Numbered from the stretch's first letter, positions 34,572-43,843 are shown. The stretch: 64,000 nucleotides of DNA from Jannaschia sp. W003 (GCF_025144335.1 NZ_CP083539.1:3184777-3248776), one strand, 5' to 3'. Program-made: numbers and translations. The notes: generated from the letters alone by a model not told the origin.

Positions 34572-36797
34572 ATGGCCCCCATGGCCACCATCCCCTCCAA
34601 GTCCCAGATCCTCGACTGGATCGCCGACAACCCCGCCCACGGCTCGAAGCGCGACATCGCCAAGGCGTTCGGGCTCAAGGGCGCCGACCGCGCCGAGCTC
34701 AAGCGCCTCCTGCGCGAGATGGAAGACGAGGGGCAACTGACCAAGCGCCGCCGCACCCATCACGACCCGAACCGCCTGCCCCCCGTGGCCGTGCTGCGCG
34801 TCAAGGCGCCGGATAGGGACGGCGACCTGTTCCTCGCGCCCCACGACTGGAAGGGGGACGCCCCAGAGCCGCACATCCTCTACATCCCCGGCGGCCGCGA
34901 CCCCGCGCTAGCCGAGGGCGACCGGGTGCTGGCCCGGCTGACCGAGATCGCAGACGCGGATCACAGCCACGAGGGCCGCCTGATCCGCCGCATCGCCGCG
35001 GGGCCGCGCAAGCTGCTAGGCATCTACCGCGAGGGCTCCGAGGGGGGGCGCATCGTTCCCGTGGGCAAGGGCGACGACAAGGAGTGGCGCGTGCCGCCGG
35101 GCGCCGCGAATGGCGCCCGCGACGGCGAGCTGGTCGAGGCCGAGCAGACCGGAAAGCCCCGCATGGGCCTGCCCGAGGCCGGCATCACCGCGCGGCTGGG
35201 CGATCCGGGGGCCGCGAAGTCGGTCTCGCTGATCGCCATCCACGAGCACGGGCTGCGCGACGACTTCCCCGACGAGGTGGTCGAGGAGGCCGCCGCCGCC
35301 GAGCCCGTGGCCTTGGGCGACCGCGAGGACCTGCGCGACCTCCCCCTCGTCACCATCGACCCGTCGGACGCGCGCGACCACGACGACGCCGTGTTCGCCG
35401 CGCCCGATGACGCCCCCGACAACGAGGGCGGCCATGTCCTCTGGGTCGCCATCGCCGACGTGGCCCACTACGTGCGCCCCGGCTCCGCGCTCGACCGCGA
35501 GGCGCGGATGCGGGGCAACTCGACCTACTTCCCGGACCGCGTGGTGCCGATGCTGCCCGACGCGCTGTCGGGCGACCTGTGCAGCTTGCACGAGGGCGTG
35601 GACCGCCCCTGCATCGCCGTGCGCATGCGCCTGGCCCCGAACGGCGAGAAGATCGACCACCGCTTCGTGCGCGGGCTGATGCGCTCGCCGGCAAGCTTAC
35701 ACTACGAGGAGGTGCAGGCCGCCATCGACGGCGAGACCACCGAGCGCACCGCGCCGTGGCTCGAGACCGTGATCCGCCCCCTCTACGCCGCCTACGCTGC
35801 GCTGCGGAGCGCCCGCGAGCGACGGGCGCCGCTGGACCTCGACCTGCCCGAGCGGCGCATCGTGCTGGACGAGGCGGGCACCGTCACCTCCGTGGCCTTC
35901 CGCGACCGGCTCGACGCGCACCGGCTGATCGAGGAGGCGATGATCCTCGCCAACGTCGCCGCCGCCGAGACGCTGGAGGGCGGCCCCCTCCTCTTCCGCG
36001 TCCACGAGGAGCCGCCCGAGGACAAACTCGACTCCTTGCGCGAGACCGCCGAGGCCTCGGGCTTCGCCTTCCCCAAGGGGCAGGTCGTGCGCCCCGCCAC
36101 GCTGAACCGCCTGCTCCATGCGGCGGCCGACACGCCGCTGTCGGAGCTGATCTCGCTGAGCACCCTGCGCGCCATGACGCAGGCCTACTACGGCCCGCGC
36201 AACCTCGGCCACTTCGGGCTGGCGCTGCGGGCCTACGCCCACTTCACCTCGCCGATCCGCCGCTACGCCGACCTCGTGGTGCACCGCGCGCTGATCGCGA
36301 AGCACGGCTGGGGCGACGATGGCCTGTCCGCGGCGGACGTGGAGGGTTTGGAGGCCACCGGCGAGGCGATCTCGAATGCCGAGCGCCGCTCGATGATGGC
36401 CGAGCGCGACACCAACGACCGCTACCTCGCCGCCTTCCTGGCCGACCACTTGGGCGCGGAGTTCGAGGCCATGATCTCGGGCGTGCAGAGCTTCGGTGCC
36501 TTCGCGCGCCTGATCGAGACGGGCGCCGACGGGCTGATCCCGGTTCGATCCCTGGGCAACGAGTACTTCCGCTTCGACAAGGACGCCGGAACCCTCACCG
36601 GCTCCGAGACCGGCATGTCGCTGGGGCTGGGCCAGCCCGTCACGGTGCGGCTGGCCGAGGCGGTGCCCGTGACCGGCGGCCTGATCCTGGAGCTCCTGTC
36701 GGTCGACGGCGCGGCGGTGCGGCGGTCGCGGCGGGCGCCCACGCGCAAGGTTTCGAAGTCCAAGGCCGGCCGGCGGCGGGTGCGCGCGGGGCGCTAG
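34572..36797 (+). CDS. rnr: ribonuclease R
   Basis: A 741-residue 3'-5' exoribonuclease of the RNase II/R family that degrades structured RNA. A winged-helix domain at the N-terminus (ILDWIADNPAHGSKRDIAKA), cold-shock domains, the catalytic RNB domain (TIDPSDARDHDDAVF with metal-binding Asp; AHFTSPIRRYADLVVHR), an S1 domain (EAMISGVQSFGAFARL) and a basic tail (RRSRRAPTRKVSKSKAGRRR) follow in order. The start is uncertain: ATGs at 34551, 34572 and 34581 are in frame; 34572 is taken for the upstream GCGGGG. Possibly co-transcribed with mutL. Confidence 0.95.
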   Translation: MAPMATIPSKSQILDWIADNPAHGSKRDIAKAFGLKGADRAELKRLLREMEDEGQLTKRRRTHHDPNRLPPVAVLRVKAPDRDGDLFLAPHDWKGDAPEPHILYIPGGRDPALAEGDRVLARLTEIADADHSHEGRLIRRIAAGPRKLLGIYREGSEGGRIVPVGKGDDKEWRVPPGAANGARDGELVEAEQTGKPRMGLPEAGITARLGDPGAAKSVSLIAIHEHGLRDDFPDEVVEEAAAAEPVALGDREDLRDLPLVTIDPSDARDHDDAVFAAPDDAPDNEGGHVLWVAIADVAHYVRPGSALDREARMRGNSTYFPDRVVPMLPDALSGDLCSLHEGVDRPCIAVRMRLAPNGEKIDHRFVRGLMRSPASLHYEEVQAAIDGETTERTAPWLETVIRPLYAAYAALRSARERRAPLDLDLPERRIVLDEAGTVTSVAFRDRLDAHRLIEEAMILANVAAAETLEGGPLLFRVHEEPPEDKLDSLRETAEASGFAFPKGQVVRPATLNRLLHAAADTPLSELISLSTLRAMTQAYYGPRNLGHFGLALRAYAHFTSPIRRYADLVVHRALIAKHGWGDDGLSAADVEGLEATGEAISNAERRSMMAERDTNDRYLAAFLADHLGAEFEAMISGVQSFGAFARLIETGADGLIPVRSLGNEYFRFDKDAGTLTGSETGMSLGLGQPVTVRLAEAVPVTGGLILELLSVDGAAVRRSRRAPTRKVSKSKAGRRRVRAGR

Positions 36798-36890
36798 GGG
36801 CGGATAAGACCTCGTGCGACGTTCGCCCCCGGTTCCGGCCGTCCGCCGCGCGCGTTACGCTTCCCCGATAGCTGCCCGGAGCGAGACCCC

Positions 36891-38447
36891 ATGCGAATGA
36901 TCCCCGTCGCGGCCCTCCTCGCGCTGGCCATGCCCGCCGCTGCGCAGGACGCGATCGTCACCACCACGCTGACGCCCCCCGGCAGTGCCGCGCCCGCGGC
37001 CGTGCCCTCCGCGCTGGCCGCCCCGCTGCCTCCCGCCGCCCCGGCCACCTCCATGCGCCCGCGCATCCGCGCCGGGGCCACGTCGGCGCCGTTGCGCGCG
37101 GCCGCGCCGGTACGCGCGGCCCCCGTCACGCCCGAGGCCGCCGCCGCCATCGCCCGCGAAGCCCTTGCCGTGCTCGCCCGCACGCCGCGCCGCGCCGCGC
37201 CCGCCGCCCTGGCCCCCGCCGTCGCGGCGCCCGTGCCCGCCGGCGCGCCGGTCCGCAGCGCTCTGCCCGTGCAGCGCCCCGCCCGCAGCGGCGCGTTGCT
37301 CACGGTGCGCGCCGGCGCCGACATGCCCGTGGACTTCGGCGCATGGCTTGCGGACTTCCGACCCCGCGCCCTGGCGGCCGGCATCGACGCCGCCGCCTTC
37401 GACCGCTTCATGGGGGACGCCGAGCTGCTGCCGGACGTGGTGCGCCGCGACCGCAACCAGTCCGAGTTCACGAAGACCCCCTGGGACTACCTGGAGATCG
37501 CCGCGAGCGGGCAGCGGGTGGCGAACGGGCGCAAGGCCCTGGCCCGCCACGCGGACGCGCTGGCCCGGATCGAGGCCCGCTGGGGCGTGCCCGCCGAGGT
37601 GCTGGTGGCGGTCTGGGGGCTGGAGACCTCGTTCGGCGGGTTCCGGGGCAGCACGCCCACGATCTCCGCCCTCGCCACCCTCGCCGCCGAGGGCCGCCGC
37701 CGCGACTTCTTCGAGGCGCAGCTCCTCGCCGCCCTGCGCATCCTCGCCGCCGGAGAGACCACGCCCGCCCGCATGGAAGGCTCCTGGGCCGGCGCCATGG
37801 GGCATACCCAGTTCATGCCCACCTCGTGGGAGGAGCTCTCCGTGGACTGGGACGGCGACGGGCGCCGCGACGTCTGGGGCGACGATCCGCTCGACGCGCT
37901 GGCCTCGGCCGCCAACTACCTCGCCCACCACGGCTGGCGCCGGGGCGAGCCCTGGGGCGCCGAGGTCGTGCTGCCCGAGGGCTTCGACTACGCCCTGACC
38001 GGCGTGGGCCGCGAGCGCCCCGCAGCGGAGTGGGAGGCGCTGGGGGTCGCGCGCGCGGACGGCGCCCCGTTGGCGGCGAATGACGCCGTCTCCGTCATCG
38101 TGCCCGGCGGCCACGAGGGCGCGGCCTTCGCGCGCTACCCCAACTTCGACGCCATCGAGGCCTACAACCCCGCCGATGCCTACGTAATCGGCGTGGGCCA
38201 CCTCGCCGACCGCATCGCCGGCGGCGCGCCCATCGCGGGCGACTGGCCGCGGCAGGACCGGGCGCTCACGCGCGACGAGCGGATGGAGGTGCAGGCGCTG
38301 CTGGAGCGGGCCGGCATCGACCCGGGCGGCGTGGACGGGCTTGTCGGCCCCCTGACCCTCGCGGCGATCCAGCGCTGGCAGGCCGAGCGCGGCCTGGTCC
38401 CCGACGGCTACGCCGGCCCGCGCCTCCTGGAGCGAATGCGGAAGTAG
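36891..38447 (+). CDS. lytic murein transglycosylase, MltB family, with peptidoglycan-binding domain
   Basis: A 518-residue exported protein: signal peptide about residues 1-19, a long Ala/Pro/Arg-rich region (to about 140), an SLT_2-type catalytic domain, and a C-terminal PG_binding_1 domain (LLERAGIDPGGVDGLVGPLT). Catalytic Glu is in VAVWGLETSFGGFRG; MGHTQFMPTSWEEL and DALASAANYLAHHGW are typical MltB-family stretches. It cleaves glycan strands to 1,6-anhydroMurNAc ends. No lipobox, so periplasmic rather than anchored. Convergent with the MOSC gene, ending 4 bp from its stop. Confidence 0.92.
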   Translation: MRMIPVAALLALAMPAAAQDAIVTTTLTPPGSAAPAAVPSALAAPLPPAAPATSMRPRIRAGATSAPLRAAAPVRAAPVTPEAAAAIAREALAVLARTPRRAAPAALAPAVAAPVPAGAPVRSALPVQRPARSGALLTVRAGADMPVDFGAWLADFRPRALAAGIDAAAFDRFMGDAELLPDVVRRDRNQSEFTKTPWDYLEIAASGQRVANGRKALARHADALARIEARWGVPAEVLVAVWGLETSFGGFRGSTPTISALATLAAEGRRRDFFEAQLLAALRILAAGETTPARMEGSWAGAMGHTQFMPTSWEELSVDWDGDGRRDVWGDDPLDALASAANYLAHHGWRRGEPWGAEVVLPEGFDYALTGVGRERPAAEWEALGVARADGAPLAANDAVSVIVPGGHEGAAFARYPNFDAIEAYNPADAYVIGVGHLADRIAGGAPIAGDWPRQDRALTRDERMEVQALLERAGIDPGGVDGLVGPLTLAAIQRWQAERGLVPDGYAGPRLLERMRK

Positions 38448-38451
38448 GCGC

Positions 38452-38919
38452 CTACCGCGGCACCACCGCGTCGCCCAGCGCCACCGCCCCCGGCGCCACC
38501 ACCGAGGCGCACCAGCCGCCATGGTGGCGCACCGCCGAGTAGCCGCCCGGCCCCAGCGTCTCCTCCATGCGCGAGCAGGGCGCGCAGGGCCCCTCGATCC
38601 GCAGCACGGCGCTGCCGACCGCCACCTCGCGCCCCTTCAGGGCCGCGAGGTTGAGGCCAGACACGGTGAGGTTGCGGCGCAGGAGAGGATAGGTCGCCTC
38701 GGTCCCGCACAGCGCCGAGATCACGGCGAGGTGCTCGGCCTGGATCAGCGTGACGGCGCGCTTGCCGGGGCTGGGATGGCGGTCGCCCTCCAGCCCCGCG
38801 GGGCCGACCTCCGCCGCCTCCACCGCCCGCACGGGCGCGCGGCGCGCGGGCCGCAGCCCGATCCACGCCACCTGCCCGTCGCGGTGGTGGCGGGCCATCA
38901 ACTCGCGCAGGGTCCGCAA
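38452..38919 (-). CDS. MOSC domain-containing protein
   Basis: A 155-residue protein consisting of little more than a MOSC domain, the sulfur-carrier fold of the molybdenum cofactor sulfurase C-terminus. GKRAVTLIQAEHLAVI, LLRRNLTVSGLNLAALKGR and the conserved-Cys segment GPCAPCSRMEETLGPGGY are visible. Relatives include YiiM-type reductases of N-hydroxylated substrates. Start uncertain: TTG at 38919 (6 bp after the preceding stop) or ATG at 38898, with weak ribosome sites at both. Likely in one operon with the methionine sulfoxide reductase upstream. Confidence 0.85.
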   Translation of the reverse strand: MRTLRELMARHHRDGQVAWIGLRPARRAPVRAVEAAEVGPAGLEGDRHPSPGKRAVTLIQAEHLAVISALCGTEATYPLLRRNLTVSGLNLAALKGREVAVGSAVLRIEGPCAPCSRMEETLGPGGYSAVRHHGGWCASVVAPGAVALGDAVVPR

Positions 38920-38925
38920 CGCCCC

Positions 38926-39411
38926 CTAGACCGCTATGTCCAGCTCCGCCGGGCCGGCGTTGAGGCGCCCGAAGGTGTCCTCCAGCAGCAGCGCCAGCCG
39001 CTCCGCGTCCAGATCGTCGAAGGCGTCGAGCTCGTCGCTGTCGATGTCGAGAACGCCGAGCAAGGTGCCGGCGCCGTCGCGCACCGGCACCACGATCTCG
39101 GAGCGCGTGGTCGACCCGCAGGCGATGTGGTCCGCGAAGGCGTCCACGTCGGGCACCACCTGGGTGGTGCCGGTGCGGGCGGCGGCGCCGCAGACGCCCC
39201 GGCCGAACGGGATGCTGGTGCAGGCCGGCCCGCCCTGGAACGGGCCGAGCTTCAGCATCCCGGGCCCGGCGACCCGGTAGAACCCGGTCCAGTCGAAGCG
39301 GGCATCGGAGTTGTGCAGCTCCTGCACCACGGTGGCCATCAGCGCGACGACGTCGTCCTCGCCCTCGGTGGCATTGCGCAAACGGGCGCGTATCGAGTCA
39401 AATCTGGGCAC
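38926..39411 (-). CDS. msrC: free methionine-(R)-sulfoxide reductase (GAF type)
   Basis: A 161-residue single-GAF-domain enzyme that reduces free Met-R-sulfoxide using thioredoxin. Its three redox cysteines are conserved with the E. coli spacing (Cys64, Cys74, Cys98): LGPFQGGPACTSIPFGRGVC and the later DHIACGSTTRSEIVVPV. The GTG at 39411 is chosen for AGGTGG just upstream. A TTG 36 bases earlier is the alternative. Confidence 0.88.
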   Translation of the reverse strand: MPRFDSIRARLRNATEGEDDVVALMATVVQELHNSDARFDWTGFYRVAGPGMLKLGPFQGGPACTSIPFGRGVCGAAARTGTTQVVPDVDAFADHIACGSTTRSEIVVPVRDGAGTLLGVLDIDSDELDAFDDLDAERLALLLEDTFGRLNAGPAELDIAV

Positions 39412-39608
39412 GGCTCCCACCTGTGATTGAATTCGTTGATCCGTCAATTAGACGTGGACCGACGCGTTCTCACAAGCAAGCGGCGCCCCCGTTCCGGGCG
39501 AAACCGGCGCTGCGCAAACCCGTCCACGAAGCCGCAAGGACGTGTAAACGCGGGGAATGCGCCGCGTTTCCAAACCCGGCATGTGGCAGCACATCCGCCT
39601 TTGCAGGT

Positions 39609-40784
39609 TTACAAGGCTCCGCGCCGTTCAATTGCCACGGCCGTCCCCTCGCCGCCGCCGATGCAGATCGCCGCCACGCCGCGTCGCAGACCGCGCCGCT
39701 CCAGCGCATGGAGCAGCGTCACCACGATGCGCGCGCCTGAGGCGCCGATGGGGTGGCCCAGCGCGCAGGCGCCGCCTTCGACGTTCACGCGGTCCGGATC
39801 TAGGCCCATCTCGTGCATGAACGCCATGGGCACCACGGCGAAGGCCTCGTTGACCTCCCACAGGTCCACGTCGTCCACCGTCCAGCCGATCCGCTCCAGG
39901 AGCTTGCGCGCCGCGGGCACCGGTGCGGTGGTGAAGAGCCCCGGCGCCTGCGCGTGGGAGGCGTGGCCGACGATGCGCGCGCGCTCCGGAAGCCCCGCGT
40001 CGCCCGAGGCGATCACCAGCGCCGCCGCGCCGTCCGAGATCGAAGAGCTGTTGGCCGCCGTGACCGTGCCGCCCTCGCGGAAGGCGGGCTTGAGGTGGGG
40101 GATCTTGTCGGGCCGCGCGGTGCCGGGCTGCTCGTCCTCGGCGACCGTAGTCTCGCCCCGGCGGCCCCGCACCGTGAAGGGGACGACCTCGGCCTCGAAG
40201 CGCCCCTCGGCGATGGCGCCCTGCGCGCGGCTCAGCGAGCGCAGCGCATACTCGTCCTGCGCCTCGCGGGTGAACTGGAACGCCTCGGCGCAGTCCTCGG
40301 CGAAGGTGCCCATGAGGCGGCCCTTGTCGTAGGCGTCCTCCAGCCCGTCGAGGAACATGTGGTCGATCGCCTTCCCGTGCCCCAGCCGGGCGCCGCCGCG
40401 CATGGCGGGCAGCAGGTAGGGGGCGTTCGACATGCTCTCCATGCCGCCCGCGACCACCGCGTCCGACTGGCCCAGCGCCACGGCGTCGAAGGCCATCATC
40501 GCCGCCTTCATGCCCGAGCCGCACATCTTGTTGAGCGTGGTCGCGGGCACCGACTCGGGCAGGCCCGCCCGGAAGCCCGCCTGCCGCGCCGGGGCCTGCC
40601 CCTGCCCGGCGGGCAGCACGCAGCCCATCAGCACCTCGTCCACGCGCGCCGGGTCGAGGCCGGCGTCGTCAAGCGCGGCCCGGATCGCCGCGCCGCCGAG
40701 ATCGGCCGCCGGCACGCCCGCGAAGGCCCCGCCGAAGCCGCCCATGGGCGTGCGCCGCGCGCCCGCGATAACCACGTCTCTCAT
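39609..40784 (-). CDS. acetyl-CoA C-acetyltransferase (thiolase), first copy
   Basis: A 391-residue thiolase. The acyl-accepting Cys88 is in NKMCGSGMKA, the second catalytic Cys in ICIGGGEG, and the two catalytic His in WEVNEAF (as NEAF) and GHPIGASGA. It forms or cleaves acetoacetyl-CoA, for PHB synthesis, ketone-body use or amino-acid breakdown; the direction cannot be read. GGAGGCGGAG precedes the ATG at 40784. Divergent from the STAS gene. A second thiolase lies 3 kb away (43844), about equally long but clearly different in sequence. Confidence 0.92.
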   Translation of the reverse strand: MRDVVIAGARRTPMGGFGGAFAGVPAADLGGAAIRAALDDAGLDPARVDEVLMGCVLPAGQGQAPARQAGFRAGLPESVPATTLNKMCGSGMKAAMMAFDAVALGQSDAVVAGGMESMSNAPYLLPAMRGGARLGHGKAIDHMFLDGLEDAYDKGRLMGTFAEDCAEAFQFTREAQDEYALRSLSRAQGAIAEGRFEAEVVPFTVRGRRGETTVAEDEQPGTARPDKIPHLKPAFREGGTVTAANSSSISDGAAALVIASGDAGLPERARIVGHASHAQAPGLFTTAPVPAARKLLERIGWTVDDVDLWEVNEAFAVVPMAFMHEMGLDPDRVNVEGGACALGHPIGASGARIVVTLLHALERRGLRRGVAAICIGGGEGTAVAIERRGAL

Positions 40785-40890
40785 TCGCTCCGCCTCCGTT
40801 AGGACATCGTTCATGGAAGGGTGCCTAGGGTCGCACCCGCGGTGCGCGAAGGCCAGAGCATCGGCGGGTTCACAGAAGCGGAGGGATGCG

Positions 40891-41229
40891 ATGGCGATCC
40901 AGTGGGAAGTGGTCGGCGACGTGCTCGTCGCCGAGGTGGAGGACGCGCGCATCGACGCCGCCGGCGCCGTCGCCTTCAAGGAGGCGTTGCGCGACCGGGT
41001 CGCGGGCCACGGGGGGCGCGTCCTCTTGGACCTGCACCGCGTCGCGTTCCTCGACAGCTCCGGTCTCGGCGCGCTGGTCGCGGTGATGAAAATGCTCGGC
41101 GGCCGGCCGCTGGAGCTGGCCGCCCCCTGCGCCGTGATCCGCAAGGTGCTGCGGCTGACCCGCATGGACGAGGTGTTCGTGCTCCACGACAGCCGGGCCG
41201 ACGCGCTCGCCCCGCGCGACGCGGCATGA
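40891..41229 (+). CDS. STAS-domain anti-sigma factor antagonist
   Basis: A 112-residue single STAS domain of the SpoIIAA/RsbV type. The phosphorylation loop VAFLDSSGLGALVAV carries Ser56/Ser57, one of which would be phosphorylated by a partner kinase. When unphosphorylated, such proteins bind an anti-sigma kinase and free its sigma factor or other target. A GAGGGATGCG site precedes the ATG. It overlaps the next gene, an anti-sigma-kinase-like ATPase, by ATGA, so this is a matched pair. Confidence 0.88.
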   Translation: MAIQWEVVGDVLVAEVEDARIDAAGAVAFKEALRDRVAGHGGRVLLDLHRVAFLDSSGLGALVAVMKMLGGRPLELAAPCAVIRKVLRLTRMDEVFVLHDSRADALAPRDAA

Positions 41230-41759
41230 CCCGAAGGCCGGACCGCGCCCCGTGCGCCCCCGGCCCCGAGCCGCCCTCCGCCGCGCTCCCGGAGGTCCTG
41301 CCGTCCGGTGCCGAGGCGGCCACCGTCGGGGACGCGGTCCCGCCCCTCTTCGCGGCCCGGTTCGTCGCGACGGCCGACGCGGTGCGCCTCCAGCTCGCCC
41401 GCCTGGAAGCCCGATGCGGCGCGGCCCGCCTCGCGCCCGAGCGGACCGGCGACCTCCTGATCGTGCTCAGCGAGATCCTGAACAACGCGGTGGAGCACGG
41501 CACCGAGCCGCCGCGGCGCGGAACGCTCGCGGTCGCGGTGCGCCGGGATGGCGGCATCCTCGCGGTGGAGTGCCGCGACGACGGCCGCCCCCTGCCCGCC
41601 GCGCTGCTGCGGCCCACCGACGGTCCCGCCGTCGACGGCCCCTTCGCGGACATGCCCGAGGGGGGCTTCGGCTGGGCCATCATCCACGATCTCGCCGCCG
41701 ACCTGCGCCATGTCCGCGAGGGCGGCTGGAACCGGTTGAGCTTCCGCCTGCCCGGCTGA
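41226..41759 (+). CDS. RsbW/SpoIIAB-like ATP-binding serine kinase
   Basis: A 177-residue GHKL ATPase. The N box is LSEILNNAVEHGTEP, the G1-like box CRDDGRPLP, and the G2-like segment GGFGWAIIHDLAADL; there is no histidine-phosphotransfer domain, as in anti-sigma kinases. The first 35 residues are Pro/Ala-rich and may be disordered. Paired by overlap with the STAS protein, it should phosphorylate it and sequester a partner. No sigma-factor or PP2C phosphatase gene is adjacent, so the target is unknown. Confidence 0.85.
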   Translation: MTRRPDRAPCAPGPEPPSAALPEVLPSGAEAATVGDAVPPLFAARFVATADAVRLQLARLEARCGAARLAPERTGDLLIVLSEILNNAVEHGTEPPRRGTLAVAVRRDGGILAVECRDDGRPLPAALLRPTDGPAVDGPFADMPEGGFGWAIIHDLAADLRHVREGGWNRLSFRLPG

Positions 41760-42066
41760 CCGACGGCGCGGGCCCTCCGTCGCCCCCGGGAGGGGGCGCT
41801 CCGTGGGTCGCGCGGTGCCCCTCAGGCGATGGTCGCCCGCACCGAAACACTGCGCGGCAGCGAAGCGTGATTGCCCATTAGCGGGAAACGAACCGCCCCG
41901 CCGGCGCCACCATTCCCCCTCTCAATCGCGCTACTGTGCATGCGGAGCCACGGCTCCCCTCGGCGCTGCGTCCGGAGCCCCCAAGCAGCCGGCGCGGCGT
42001 CGAGCGCAGCGGCTGGCCCTCGCGCCGCGGGCCGCATAGCCTCCGCCCGAACAGCGAGGGCAGGAC
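41760..42066. other. 307-bp gap upstream of gamma-glutamyltransferase
   Basis: No convincing gene, hairpin-plus-T terminator or known repeat. It is slightly less GC-rich in the middle (41865-41945) than its surroundings and probably holds the promoter of the gamma-glutamyltransferase gene. A small RNA cannot be excluded. Confidence 0.4.
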
Positions 42067-43641
42067 ATGCGCGACTTCCACACTCCCGGCCGCTCGGCCG
42101 TGCTGGCCGGCAACGGCATGTGCGCCACGTCGCACCCGATGGGCGCGCTCGCCGCCGTCGACGTGCTGCGCCGGGGCGGCAACGCGGCCGACGCGGCGAT
42201 CGCCGGCGCGGTGCTCCTGGGCCTCGTCGAGCCGCAGATGACCGGGCTGGGCGGCGACTGCTTCGCGCTGGTCAAGCCCGCCGGCTCGAACGAGGTGGAG
42301 GCGCTGAACGGGTCGGGCCGCGCCCCCGCGGGGGCCAACGCCGAGGCCCTGCGAGCGCGAGGCCTGAGCGCCGTCCCCACCGACACCGTGGACGCCGTGA
42401 CCCTGCCCGGCGCGGTGGACGGCTTCTGCGCGCTCGCCGAGCGGCACGGCCGCCTCGGCATCGGCGACACGCTCGGCCCCCTGGCGGACGTCTTCGAAGC
42501 GGGCGCCCCCGTCGCCCCCCGCGTCGCTTTCGACTGGGAGATCGCGCGGGACGCCCCCAAGGGCGCTGCCGCCGCGGTCTACCTCAACGGCGGCCGCCCG
42601 TTCCGCACCGGCGAGCATTTCGCCCTGCCCGGCCAGGCCGAGGCGCTGCGCCGCATCGCCGCCGAGGGCCGCGCCGGCTTCTACGAGGGCGCGGTGGCCG
42701 AGGACCTCGTCGCCTCCCTGCAGGCGATGGGCGGCCCCCATACCCTGGACGACCTCGCGGGCGTGCGCGCCGACTGGGGCGCGCCGGTCTCGGGCACCTA
42801 CCGCGGCACGGAGCTGATGGAGCATCCGCCCAACGGCCAGGGCGCCACGGCGATCCTGCTCGCCAACATCCTGGCCCGGTTCGACGTGGCCGCGATGGAC
42901 CCGCTGGGCGCCGCGCGCGTGCATCTGGAGGCCGAGGCCACCAAGCTGGCCTATGACGCGCGCAACCGCATCCTCGCCGACCCCGACCACACCGCGCGGC
43001 TGGAGCACATGCTGTCCCCGGACACGGCCCAGCGGCTGGCCGCACTGATCGACCCCGCCCGCGCCATGGCCGCCGCCGCGCCGCTGGCCGAGTCGGTGCA
43101 CCGCGACACGATCTACATCACCGTGGTGGACCGCGACCGCATGGCCGTCTCGCTGATCTACTCGATCTTCCACTCCTTCGGATCGGGCCTCGCCTCGGAC
43201 CGCTTCGGCATCCTGTTCCAGAACCGCGGCGCGGGCTTCTCCTTGGAACGGGGGCATCCCAACGAGATGGCGCCGGGCAAGCGGCCCATGCACACGATCA
43301 TCCCCGGCATGCTGCGCGAGGGGGGCCGCGTCACGATGCCGTTCGGCGTCATGGGCGGGGCCTACCAGCCCGCGGGCCACGCGCGGTTCCTGTCGAACAT
43401 GGCGGACTTCGGGATGGAGCCGCAGGCGGCGATCGACGCGCCCCGCGCCTTCGCGGACGGCGGCGCGCTGAAGGTCGAGCGGGGCTACCCCGACGCCGTG
43501 CGCGCCGAGCTGGAGGCGATGGGGCACGCGGTCGAGGTGCCCGACGTGCCGCTCGGCGGGGCGCAGGCGATCCGGATCGCGGGCGACCACCTCGTAGGGG
43601 CGAGCGACCCGCGCAAGGATGGCTGCGCGCTGGGGTATTGA
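42067..43641 (+). CDS. gamma-glutamyltransferase family protein
   Basis: A 524-residue Ntn-hydrolase precursor expected to cut itself before Thr348 (SVHRDTIYITVVDRDRMAVS), which then acts as nucleophile. N-terminal MCATSHPMGALAAVDVLRRG and GLGGDCFALV are typical; GVMGGAYQPAGHARFLSNM lies in the small subunit. No signal peptide is seen, unlike the classical periplasmic enzyme, so a cytoplasmic role (amide or acylase-type gamma-glutamyl or related substrate) is possible. Followed by a large palindromic repeat. Confidence 0.9.
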   Translation: MRDFHTPGRSAVLAGNGMCATSHPMGALAAVDVLRRGGNAADAAIAGAVLLGLVEPQMTGLGGDCFALVKPAGSNEVEALNGSGRAPAGANAEALRARGLSAVPTDTVDAVTLPGAVDGFCALAERHGRLGIGDTLGPLADVFEAGAPVAPRVAFDWEIARDAPKGAAAAVYLNGGRPFRTGEHFALPGQAEALRRIAAEGRAGFYEGAVAEDLVASLQAMGGPHTLDDLAGVRADWGAPVSGTYRGTELMEHPPNGQGATAILLANILARFDVAAMDPLGAARVHLEAEATKLAYDARNRILADPDHTARLEHMLSPDTAQRLAALIDPARAMAAAAPLAESVHRDTIYITVVDRDRMAVSLIYSIFHSFGSGLASDRFGILFQNRGAGFSLERGHPNEMAPGKRPMHTIIPGMLREGGRVTMPFGVMGGAYQPAGHARFLSNMADFGMEPQAAIDAPRAFADGGALKVERGYPDAVRAELEAMGHAVEVPDVPLGGAQAIRIAGDHLVGASDPRKDGCALGY

Positions 43642-43642
43642 A

Positions 43643-43840
43643 GGGGTCCGCAGGCTTCCCGGGATCGGTCCAGTGGACCGATCCGCCTGCGGACGGGCGA
43701 AGCCCCGGACGTCGCCGAAGGTAATGGGGGCAGAGAGCCCCCTCCCCGTCAGAGCCTCCTTCGGCGGCCCTGCGAGGCAGGGCCGCGTTCGGGCCTCGGA
43801 TCGGTCCACCGGACCGATCCGCCCGCCTCCGGCGGACCGG
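43643..43840. repeat. nested-palindrome intergenic repeat, copy A
   Basis: Inner palindrome arms GGATCGGTCCA (43662-43672) and TGGACCGATCC (43674-43684) around one base. Outer arms GTCCGCAGG (43647-43655) and CCTGCGGAC (43686-43694). A second, shorter palindrome with GGATCGGTCC (43798-43807) and GGACCGATCC (43811-43820) closes the element. About 80 bp of its left end is nearly identical to copy B at 62753. It fills the gap between the convergent gamma-glutamyltransferase and thiolase genes. Confidence 0.8.
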
Positions 43841-43843
43841 CCC

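Noticed and set aside
41760-42066. Small RNA or riboswitch upstream of gamma-glutamyltransferase
   Set aside because: No strong hairpin with a T tract or known riboswitch pattern could be seen; only a promoter is likely.
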